A stretch of DNA of 64,000 nt from Taxillus chinensis (taxonomy: Eukaryota > Streptophyta > Magnoliopsida > Santalales > Loranthaceae): positions 2,877,293-2,941,292 of the forward strand of contig CM042092.1 of NCBI GenBank assembly GCA_023512835.1, read 5' to 3'. Below, piece after piece: positions 10,917 through 20,359 of this stretch. Position numbers and translations under genes: made by a program. The notes under the pieces were generated by a model that was given only the letters and a program-made list of their open reading frames with translations, was not told where the DNA came from and made no database searches. Numbering within the stretch: position 1 is the stretch's first letter; every line of letters begins with the position of its first letter.

Positions 10917-13246
10917 TGTAAAGACTCGTATTTGGGCAGTTTTGAGAGATAGTCATTCTATGGGAATGTAACTATCTGGACGGTAGTGTAGCCGTCGATG
11001 TGAGCATTTTGACTATACTTGGACCCGATTTCGAGTCGGGGCCCCGTTTGACCCGCTTGTTGACTTTCTCGGGGTTTATTGGTGGACTTTGCGTTTGAGC
11101 GGTCATTTGCATGTGATAATATCAGTCTAGTGTTGTACTCGTTATTTCGAGCGTTTTGACTATAGTTTGACTCAATTTGGAGTTCGGGGCTTTGGAGGTC
11201 AATTTTTGTGTTGGGAGGTCAATTATTGACTGGGTCAATGGTTGACTAGGTCAGTTGATGGAGAAATATAAATAGAAGGAAAAGAAAGAGATTTCATTTT
11301 ACGTTATCACGTTTGTGCATTTAAGAGAGAGAGCTTGGAGGCCTTGGCGATTTGGGGCGATTTGGGTTCGGGGAGCTCAAAGATTCACTTCAAGTAGGTG
11401 TCCTTGAACTTCTTATCTCTCTCTTGTTTTGGATCTGCACGAATTTATCATGATTTATGAAATTGAACATAAACCCTAGAATTGGGGGAAAACCAATTTT
11501 GAGTTAGATCTAATGGTTTAGCATAAGATCTGTGGTTAAGAACTGTTTTATATCATTGTGGGTATATATTTTTGTGATTTTGGGGTTGATTAACTGTGTT
11601 TTTCATGAGGGTTGATAAGTCAACCATGGAAATTTGGATTTAGATCTAGATTTCTGGAAATCTGGAATTTTATACGTGTTTCTGTTGTTTCTGCGCGATT
11701 TAGAGGCGTTCTGGACGCGTTTTGAGGTAGATATCGTAGTTTGTTGCGAAACAGGGGTGTTAGTGAGCGTCTGGAAGTTTCTGGGCGCGTTTCAGATGAA
11801 GAACAGGCGGAAACGACGATGAACAGTACCCTGGGTGCGTTCCTGGGTCGAAATGACGTACACCCGAAGTTCTGGGTTGAAGGGTCGTAGGCTCGTAGTT
11901 CGTAGTTCGTAGCCTCGTAGTTCGTAGTTCATAGCCTCGTAGTTCGTAGTTCATAGTTCGTAGCCTCGTAGTTCGTAGTTCGTAGCCTCGTAGTTCGTAG
12001 CCGAAGGGTCGAAGTTCATTGCCTCGTAGGTCGAAGGTCGTAGCCTCGCTTCGAGTCTTAAGGCGCGCTGCAGTTCCGTACTCTGCAGCTACGAGTCGCC
12101 GTTTCGCAGCTACGAGTCGCAGGTTCTGAGCTACGAGTCGCAGCTCCTACAGTGTAACTGGACACTGGACAGCACTGGACTGGACCTATTTACATTGTAA
12201 CCTATACCCATCTAGTATTATACTTAAGTTACAATGTAAATAACGAAATACCCCCCATTTGGATTCAAAGAAAAATACTAGAAAAATTAATTCCCACTCC
12301 TTTAAAATGTGAAAATTGGGATTTAGTGTAAAATCTCGGAAAAACCCAAGTTCGTAGTGGTGACTTTTTGGAAAGTGGGGTTAGACATCTCAGAAAAATC
12401 CCCAAAAATCAGATTATCTTATTTATGATATGGGAACCCAATGCCGGGACTTTTGATTTCAAAAAAAATAGCTGCTATGGGTACTTCCTTCATAAATCAA
12501 GGATTGAGGATTTACTTGTGAAGACTGCCTACAATTCTAAAGGTAATGTTGAGAATGACATGCCATACAAATGTTAATATGTTGGTGTGAGGTATTGGGG
12601 CATAGACTCCGTGACTTGCTTGGGTTCTTACCGTGAGGCTAAGGCCTATGTGGCTACTATGGCCGGGGCAGGCATATGCGCCAATGGCAGGCCTGTGTGG
12701 CGACTGTGGCCGGGCATATTGCGCTGTGGCTGGGGACAGGCTAAGGCCTGAGTTGATCCGTTGAGCTCGTGGAGCTAGGGCTGAGTGCCCTGAGCTGGGA
12801 TCCCATGGAGGATCGTGGACAAGTTGTCCTATGTGGGCAGGCTGAGTCCTAATGTTTGTTTGCAGGCTGAGTCCTGATGATTGTGCACACTACACGGTGC
12901 ACGAGTACACTGAGCATATAGTATAGACTTATATGTGTTGCATGATGTGGAGTTTTGGGGTCACCTACTGAGCTTGTCGCTCACCCCTACTTGTTGTTTA
13001 CCCCTTTTCAGGTGTGACCCGAGACTAGTGGAGGACTTTCTTCCAGGAGGACGTGCCCACTACTCTGATGCATGATGATGTATGGGAAAGTACAGGATTA
13101 CCCTTGATGTATGACTGTACAGGGTTACATATTTTAGATAGCACCCGCGGTGTAGTCTCTATTGGTGCTAGTCACCAACCCCTTGACCTTTCGTTGGGAA
13201 GTCATGTTCCTGGTTCCGGGTTTTCTTGAAATTCGGGGGCGTGACA
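10917..13246 (+). mobile_element. Solo LTR of the same family as the 48-58 kb element
   Basis: 2330 bp opening TGTAAAGACTCGTATTTGGG and closing TTCGGGGGCGTGACA. The flanks CTTAC (10912-10916) and CTCAC (13247-13251) differ at one base and are the likely target duplication. The first 250 bases are recognisably the reverse complement of the end of the element at 48674-58206 (GAGAGATAGTCATTCTATGG, CGGTAGTGTAGCCGTCGATG). TATAAATA at 11267-11274 is the probable promoter. It is inserted in the outer LTR that also hosts the 8600 insertion. Confidence 0.88.
11885..12050 (+). repeat. Degenerate CGTAGTTCGTAGC minisatellite
   Basis: Many short tandem units built from TCGTAGTTCGTAG and GCCTCGTAG. They begin soon after the motif AACGACGATGAACAGT. 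The same anchor in other LTRs of the window is followed by different tandem arrays. Confidence 0.85.
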
Positions 13247-13630
13247 CTCACCCCTACCTGTTGATTTGTTTTCTCCAGGTGTTGACAGGAACTAGAGATG
13301 AAATGCGCTACTTAGTGGAGTATTTATTAGAATTATGAATTTTATTAAGTGTTGTTTTTATTGGACTGTATTCCCGAGCAAGGGCCCGTGGATAGTTGTA
13401 AGAATTAATTGGGTTTATGTAATAATTTTTATAATATACTTATAATAATTGTTTGGCATTTGGAAAAGTAATTTCATACATTTGATGTATGCTTGTACAT
13501 AGGAATTTGGACAGCACCCGCTTTGTATGTCCCTTATAGGTACTTATCACCAACCTCTTGACCATTCGGGTGCAGGCATGGAAAAGTCACGTGTTCAGTT
13601 TCGGTTTTCTGGAATCGGGACGTGACAAGG

Positions 13631-14097
13631 TGGCTACTGTTACCCTACATTTTCTATCTTACTTTATAGTTTTTTTTATTTTTAATGTAGCAGGGTTTTA
13701 TAATCGATTGAAAATTCTATCTCTTGTTAGTTATTTTGAATCTATATCTTCAAGTTAATGATAATGCATGAACTATGATTTATATTTCTTTGTCTATCTT
13801 GTTTTAAGTAGTTTGCTATGTATGAGTGATTGCAATTGATTGTAGGTTGCTTAAACATGATGTTCTTAATCTATATTTGAAATATGGAGTTTATATTCAT
13901 AGGAAATCGATTAATCCTCTAAAATACTCATCATAATAATTCTTAGGGTTGGAATAAGTTCATAATTTAGTTGTAATGATAGTGTCTTGATGCAATTGAA
14001 TTATGAGGCTATAAATATCTTATTTATTTTATAAGATAATAATAAATAAATAATTGAAGTGGAATGACTGAATTAATTGCGTCATAGTTAATTATAT
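13631..14097 (+). repeat. Direct repeat copy B flanking the LTR stack
   Basis: Second copy of 6838-7302, starting GGCTACTGTTACCCTACATT only three bases after the GTGACA end of the outer LTR. Similarity stops around GTTAATTATATA. Confidence 0.75.
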
Positions 14098-14986
14098 ATT
14101 AGATAATTGCATGTTAGTTTAGTTAAGTAATTTTGTTTCAATTCTGCAAACAAAATCCTCCAAAATTTCTAATTTAATTTAAGTTAGCTATTTTTTAGTT
14201 TGCTTGAAGAATAAGTTGAATTTAATTCTATAAATTCTTCGGGTAGTGAACAACTTAAGTTAGGCCGGCCCGGCCCGATCGTTTAACACCCCTAATCTTA
14301 GATGTCTATATTTTGATAGATTGCTTTTATAATTATAAAAGCAAGAAAACTAAATACATAGCAAATAGAAATAAAACAAATAAATCAAATGAGATAACTT
14401 TGCAATTTGAATTTTTAATAAAAGTACAAAGTGTGATGGATCACTTCCATATTATGTTTGTGTTCTTTGTGATCTCTGTTTCCTTGAGCTCTTTTTTGTT
14501 TCTTTTATAGAATTCCCCTTCTTTATCTTTATTTTTTCTTTTTGTTTTTGTTTTGAAATCCTCTCATTTTTTTTTTTGAACTCTCCCATATTTTCTCTTG
14601 AAGAAATATCTCCATTCTCTCTAAAATGATATGCCTTCTCTCTAAATCATCCTTTGAATTCTTCCCTCTCTTTGATCTTGTGTGAAATGTTGTATGTTGA
14701 ATACAGAGGAGGAGAGCCTATTTATTGCTTGAAATTGGCGGGAGAAACAAGATAAATTATTATATATACAATAGAAATGCAATGCCTTGTATTATTCTTG
14801 CAAGTTTGCACTCCACTTTCGATGATTGAGAACTTGTCTTTTATTGGAGTAGTCAAACCATTATTCTCAAATTTGTGACTTTTCAAATTGAGTGTGTTAG
14901 TAAATTTAAATACATAATTTATTATGAATTTCAAATGATCAATTATTATATTAAAATTATTATATTAAAATTATAAAGTTTAATAG
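14098..14986. other. AT-rich intergenic DNA, no gene seen
   Basis: No protein-like frame and no clear element ends. GGCCGGCCCGGCCC near 14263-14278 is a small GC island in otherwise AT-rich DNA. The part at 14500-14600 is T-rich. Confidence 0.45.
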
Positions 14987-15998
14987 CATGTTTGGTACGC
15001 GGGAATCAAAATGAAAGGAATGGAATTAACATGGGAATACGAGAATCGGAATGGAATGGTTCATTACCTTTACTATGTTTGGTATGCAATTATGGATAGA
15101 GTAATATATTAGGTAAATTATTAAAATATTCTTATTATTATTAAAATTTATTGAATAATTTTTTTTCTCTTTGCTCAGATCTGCCGATGGGGGAGAGGGG
15201 TGCATGGGGCGGGGCAAGGGGGGAGAGGGGGCGAGGAGGGGGGAGGGCGACAATGGAGAGGAGTGCAGGCGGCACCTAGGCGACAATGAGAGAGAGAGAG
15301 AAAGAGAGAAATAAATATAAAAAATAAGGGTATAAAAATAAAAAGGTTTCCTTATGCAATAAAACCTTAGTAAATCAGGGAGTGGGAGGAATCAATTTCC
15401 CCCTATATGGGGGTATAAGATTCTTATGGGGATCTTAATTCTTTCCCTATTTTTGTATCAAACGCGGGAAAGGAATATGTTGAAGACCTTGATTAGGATC
15501 TAGCAACAATCTAGAGAATGATAACCAAATACTCAAACTCTAGCCCAAGCAATTCAAGTATTTAACTAGAAAAACTGAAAATAAGTATAAACCTTTAATT
15601 TAGAGTTTATAATCGATAAAAATTAAACACTCTTTAATGAATTATTATGTCTGAATACAAGACCTATTTATAGGCAAGCTAGTAACTAAGAATTGAAAAC
15701 CTAATACAATTAGGAAACTAAAGTAAAACACCAAAATATTCTAATATGAATTAAATAAATGAAAGTACTAAAAAGAAAATACTTTTAATACAATAAGGAA
15801 AGTAAATATAAGAAGAGTTCCAGGGATAGAAGATGTCTTGCACAATACGATATGTGCACGTGGCCACATCACGGACAACAACTCAATACGAGCATGCCAC
15901 GAGCGACACGAGCAGCTAATTCGTATATGTATTAGTGCAAGGTCTTTATCAGAATGTAATCTGATTCATTTTCTTTCCTTTTCTGCGTACCAAACATG
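14987..15998. mobile_element. MITE with CATGTTTGGTACGC inverted ends
   Basis: The left end CATGTTTGGTACGCGGGAAT and the right end TTTTCTGCGTACCAAACATG are inverted copies over at least 14 bases. A second member is at 58393-59039. Without the solo LTR inside it, the element is about 530 bp. Its middle is a G-rich stretch (15185-15280) followed by GA repeats. It has no transposase. TIR sequence and size fit a non-autonomous DNA transposon; I could not fix a target duplication, so the superfamily stays open. Confidence 0.8.
15478..15951 (-). mobile_element. Solo LTR nested in the MITE
   Basis: 474 bp with TG...CA ends; the termini TGTTGAAGACCTTG and CAAGGTCTTTATCA form a short inverted pair. 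The flanks GAATA (15473-15477) and GAATG (15952-15956) are a probable target duplication with one change. A CCTATAAATAGG box read on the minus strand (around 15660-15675) sets the orientation. It cleanly interrupts the MITE, so it is younger. Confidence 0.75.
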
Positions 15999-16701
15999 TA
16001 TTAAGAGTTTAAAGACTAAATATCCATAACTCATTATTATATAACATTATACATGAACTAACAAAACTTGTTCACATGACTTCATTCCCTAGCATTCCTT
16101 GACTCTTTTATTATAGTTATTTTATTCCTTTAATTACTTAGGGTTAGAAAATAATAATAAAAGGAATGTGATCAAATGGCCTAAGAAGAGTAAAATTAAG
16201 GATAACACAAACATAAAAAAAACTGTGACAACATAATAAAATATGAAATGAGAAATAACATAACATACAAATAAACATGATGTAAGAATTTTATGGAGAT
16301 TTATGTTTTAACAGCATATCATAATATAATAACCTTGATTAACTACTTAGATGTCATAATATAATAATTTGAGATAAAAATGATCCTTTTAGAAGCTATT
16401 ATATCTGAGTTATTAAGAGTTTCTAATTATATATAGCAATTTGAGATTAGTTATAGTAATTATTTGATAATATATTTTCTTAGTCTTTTATCTCATGAAT
16501 TTGTTTATCCATACTAGAAATGAATGGGTATTTGTGTTTACTATCTGTATATTAATTCTCCATATTATGTTTGTCAATAAAATAAGGAAGCAATCTAAAA
16601 AAATGCAAGAAGGAGATTTAACTTAAAGGAAAAGTCTATTTGTAGGTAGATTGTGTAGGAAATTCGTGTAGAAATACTTTCTCTGTCGTTGGATTGATAT
16701 A
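15999..16701. other. AT-rich intergenic DNA
   Basis: No gene seen. At 16644-16700 the sequence resembles, in direct orientation, the right arm of the hairpin that follows (GGTAGATTGTGTAGG; TTGGATTGATAT), a diverged extra copy of the same repeat. Confidence 0.45.
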
Positions 16702-16924
16702 AGTATAAAATTTAAAAAAATAAAAATATCAATCCAACGGTAGTAAAAATGATCATGCGCCGATTACCTGCACAATTTACCTATACCTAACGTAGCAAAA
16801 TTTAATTAAATTTTATAAAAGTTAAAAGAGTAATGTTAGGTATAGGTAAATTGTGCAGGTAATCGGCGCATGATCATTTTTACTACCGTTGGATTGATAT
16901 TTTTATTTTTTTAAATTTTATACT
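16702..16924. repeat. Perfect inverted repeat, 90-bp arms, 43-bp loop
   Basis: Bases 16702-16791 and 16835-16924 are exact reverse complements over all 90 positions, with a 43-base AT-rich spacer. The arms begin AGTATAAAATTTAAAAAAAT and end TTTACCTATACCTAAC. The transcript would fold into a near-ideal hairpin. A foldback MITE is the simplest reading; a small-RNA precursor is possible. No open frame is present. Confidence 0.95.
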
Positions 16925-17338
16925 ATTAAATAATATGTTAGCTATTCTAATAAAATATTAACTTTATTAACACAATGCCCAACAAGACTATCATATATAT
17001 CTTGAAACTAGATAATCGCAAGTGTTTGATCGGATATCAGAATGGAATGTCATTTCCTAAACTGCTATGATCTGGAATTATGTGGAGGATGGTTTGATAT
17101 TTGAGGCGGAATCTCTATTTCGCCAAATACCTACGAAGAATGTGATTTAATGGACCGTGATGTTGGGTGGCCTAATCCAAGCAGGTTGAATTGACAAGGC
17201 CAAAAATCGATTTGATGCTTTGTTAGACATAACAAACATGATACAGTGTCGCCGTTAAAGGAGGGATAGGGGTTGGGAGAGGCAAAGTCGAATTGAGTTC
17301 CAGTGCAGCATTGGTAGATTGATTATTTTACTCAAGAA
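16925..17338. other. Intergenic DNA, no feature recognised
   Basis: Moderate GC content in the second half, but only short frames and no splice-consistent coding signal. Confidence 0.4.
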
Positions 17339-17467
17339 ATTGATTGGCCAAATTTAATTAACTATTTAGTTAAAAGTTAAATTTAGTATAATAATGAAAA
17401 GCTTATCGTAGAACTATAGTTTTTTTAGTTATTCTTTATAACTAAATTTAACTAATAACCAATCAAT
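17339..17467. mobile_element. Small foldback MITE candidate
   Basis: ATTGATTGG at 17339-17347 is mirrored by CCAATCAAT at 17459-17467, and the inner parts (AGTTAAATTTAGT; AACTAAATTTAACTA) also pair imperfectly. Size 129 bp. No target duplication could be fixed. Confidence 0.5.
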
Positions 17468-17485
17468 CCATTGTGAATACTCTTA

Positions 17486-18033
17486 AGAGCATCTCCAACC
17501 CTATCAAGCAATAATGAGTAGCTAAAGCTAATTTTAGCTTGCTACAATTTTAGTATAGCTAATGGTACTCCAATGGTACATTAGTTATATTTTTGCTTAA
17601 CTTTCATTTTTCTTCAATTACCCTCATCCTTCCAAGCATCCCAAATCCCTAATTCCAAAGCCCAAATCCCTTTACCAAAGTCTTCCCCGTCAAGTGGCAC
17701 GGGCGCTACATTCTTTGAGCTGGTACCTCTACCCAACCGCTTCTCTATGCTCGGCGACTATGCCCAACCCAACGACCGCGTCCTCCATCGCCATTCCACC
17801 TAGAGCCTACCGGATCTTGGTCTTCTGCGCCTGTTTCTGCTCCCCCTCCAGCGACGTCGAGTAACCCAAGGCTGGCCTTGCCTCGTCCGTCATATCCGCG
17901 CTGCCTGTGATCATCGTTCGGAGGTTGGCTGGCGACCCTGCCATGGCACCGGAGTGCACCGTGATTCTGCGGTAGAGGTGCAAGACGGGATTTTGCAGTA
18001 AGGGAGGAGCGAAATCGACGGGACGGGACGGGG

Positions 18034-18120
<87 letters not shown>

Positions 18121-18293
18121 GATGCAGGGACTATTGTGTAATTTCATTATATTTGCTGACATGGCAGAATTAGCTAAAGTAAAAGCAAAAGCTATATTTA
18201 GCTTTTATTTTTGCTTTTACTAATGGTTTACCTAAACCATTGGAGAACAATTCCAATAATATTTTGCTATAGCTAATGGGTTGGAGATGCTCT
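17486..18293. mobile_element. hAT-like MITE with captured GC-rich segment
   Basis: The ends AGAGCATCTCCAACCC and GGGTTGGAGATGCTCT are exact inverted copies over 16 bases; this GAGCATCTCCAACC terminus is a common plant MITE type usually assigned to hAT. The element is 808 bp, long for such a MITE, because the interior from about 17640 to 18035 is GC-rich and codon-like without a continuous frame, followed by a long GA tract. The GC-rich part could be a captured gene fragment; I do not recognise its source. Confidence 0.75.
18036..18117 (+). repeat. (GA)41 microsatellite
   Basis: 82 bases of uninterrupted GA inside the MITE, the longest microsatellite in the window. Confidence 0.97.
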
Positions 18294-18617
18294 AACACGT
18301 GGGAACCGAGCATTTAGCATCAGGGAGTCAAATGCAATTGTCAGTTGCTATGCTCACTTGTCACCTCGTTATACAAAACGAGCTTTTAACGTATAATGAA
18401 AGTGATACTTTTAAATTTGAATAGAGTGGGTATCACTAAACTTTTATCATTATTTATACGTTAGCTTATTAATTGCTACTTAGATGATTTCCAACCCATA
18501 ATTCTACTTTAATAAAAATTTTATAATATAATAAAATAATTTTTATCTATTATCTCCAACTCATTAGACTAAATTTAATTTTATAAGATATATTTTTTTT
18601 TCAAATTCAAAATTTTT
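18294..18617. other. AT-rich intergenic DNA
   Basis: No gene or element end recognised. The text at 18480-18600 resembles short AT-rich MITE debris. Confidence 0.4.
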
Positions 18618-18895
18618 TCTCATATTATACAGCCATCCATGTGCCAATGAGGAATCCAGGCCGTCCATAGAGGGGTTACGGTGACAGTAAAGTACTCAAT
18701 AACTCCACCACTACCCTGACCAAAGTTAGTTGCAGAGTTTGCCCCGCGTGGACAAGTAAGCTAGTTGTGGTGGGATTTGGAGTGTCTAGGCGCTCAAGTT
18801 CAATTTGTATCACAGGATTTCATAGAGGGATTTTTCCATCCCGTGAACTTACTTGCAGGCAACTCATCGGAGCAAGTGAGATTGCCAGAAATTAG
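18618..18895 (+). repeat. Dispersed repeat copy 1, tRNA-box-like
   Basis: About 278 bp repeated at 19353-19630 in the same direction, about 85-90% alike by eye. Both carry a block resembling a pol III B box (here AAGTTCAATTTGTATC; GGTTCAATTCGCACC in copy 2) and, about 30 bases upstream, a weak A-box-like TAGTTGTGGTGGGA. This hints at a SINE-related origin, but about 130 bases of conserved sequence precede the A box, which is unusual. Confidence 0.6.
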
Positions 18896-19352
18896 GGGTG
18901 ATCAAGAACCGAACCAAACCGATGAACCAAACCGAACCAAACCGTTTGGACCGAAAAAAGTTAGTTTTTAAAATTATATTGATTTATTTGGTTTTTATTT
19001 TTGAAGAATCGATGCTATTGGTTCGGTTCACAGTTTTGGGGGTTTGGTTAACCAAACCGACCAAACAGACGTTACCATTTCGGCACATTGGCATTTTCCG
19101 CTTCTCAATTCCCACGCATCCCTTAGTTTTGCGCTTGCTAGAAGTATAAAAGCCAAAGGTTGACATTCCTACTTTTCAATTCCCACTTATCTCTATTGGA
19201 TCTACTCGTAGAGTCGTAAACTTGACCGATTGGTGATGATGCTTAAGAATTAAAATGAATGTATTTTTTCATTTGATGTTAAAATTCAAAAATCGATTCA
19301 AACCGATGAGGAATTTTTATGCATCGAATTTTTATACACCAAATTAAAAAAA
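18896..19352. other. Spacer between the two repeat copies
   Basis: Begins with repeated AACCGAACCAAACCG motifs; mostly AT-rich without a supported gene. Confidence 0.4.
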
Positions 19353-19630
19353 ATTCATATTATACAACCATCCCTGTGCCGATGAGGAATCCAGGCCATC
19401 CATAGAGGGGCTACGGTGACAGTAAGGTACTCCATAACTCCACCACTACCCTGACCAAAGTTAGTTGCAGAGTTTGCCCCGCAGGGGGCAGGTCATCTAG
19501 TTGCGGTGGGATTTGGAGTGCCTAGGCGCCCAGGTTCAATTCGCACCACGGGATTTCATATAAGGATTTTTCCATCCCGTAAACTTACATGGGGCAACCC
19601 ATTAGAGAAGGTGAGACGGTCAGAAATTAG
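19353..19630 (+). repeat. Dispersed repeat copy 2, tRNA-box-like
   Basis: Second copy of 18618-18895. Here the box-like block is closer to consensus (GCCCAGGTTCAATTCGCACC). Confidence 0.6.
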
Positions 19631-20359
19631 TCTCGAGTGACAATAATCTGTAGCAAAGCTTACGATCTGATACTAGAGAATACTATTCCCACAAAAAAAG
19701 TTAGTTGGAGGGGTTGCGTAAATCATAGTGTGAGGAGTCCATTTTACTTTCGACGGATGTGTTTCAAATTCAGAGCTCGCTCACTCCATCTTAGCTGTAA
19801 AAACAATGCTACCAAACCTGCCCAAGATTTACATTTCAATTCGTGCCATAAAACAAATTTAAGAGTCTGGGAATGCTCGAGTTCAATTTATATTTAAAAA
19901 ACCCAAAACAAATGCAAATTAACATGAAATTAAAAGCAAAAACGGAAACTTCTAGGACTGTTTGATTTTTATATTTTATTTTCGTATGGAAAAAGAATAT
20001 ATTTTTAAAATATATATATTTATTAAAATTAAATTCAGTTTTTAAAAATAATATTTACTGATCTCAACTCTTAAAATAAAATATTTTATTTATATTTTCC
20101 AATAAAATTAAATTTCAATTTAAAAACAAAAGACCCTTAAAAATAATTTTTAAAACAGTTATGGAATTCACTTGCCTTAAAAAAACGAATTCTGAAAAGT
20201 GTACATTACATATTGATTCATTCCATAAAAACGAGCAAGGAAAGAAAATTGGAATTAAGGGCCCTCATGAAACAGGAAAAACTCCCCAGGATCGCTTGAG
20301 AAATGCGACAATGATGTATGACCACTCTGATGGTGATGCTCAACACTCTGCTCACAGCC
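19631..20359. other. 3' flank of the NAD(P)HX dehydratase gene
   Basis: Contains the 3' untranslated region of the minus-strand gene that stops at 20360 and AT-rich DNA beyond it. A plus-strand frame at 20161-20439 overlaps the last exon and looks fortuitous. Confidence 0.5.

Larger units (their letters stand above)
7303..13627 (+). mobile_element. Outer solo LTR, Tekay-like, split by two insertions
   Basis: Three pieces (about 7303-8594, 10454-10911 and 13252-13627) add up to about 2.1 kb, the size of the LTRs of the full element at 48-58 kb. The right end GGAATCGGGACGTGACA matches the GTGACA terminus of the other LTRs here. TATATAAATAG at 7665-7675 is a promoter candidate, and a splice-donor-like AGGTAGGTAT follows a leader near 7830. 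The left boundary is uncertain because no TG start is clear. Two younger solo LTRs sit inside it. It carries no coding capacity. Confidence 0.6.

Noticed and set aside
17911..18162. 83-codon minus-strand frame with a long SLSLSL run
   Set aside because: By-product of the (GA)41 repeat in a MITE.
18618..19630. The repeat pair as LTRs of a small retroelement
   Set aside because: Ends lack TG/CA, the spacer has no PBS or PPT and there is no target duplication.
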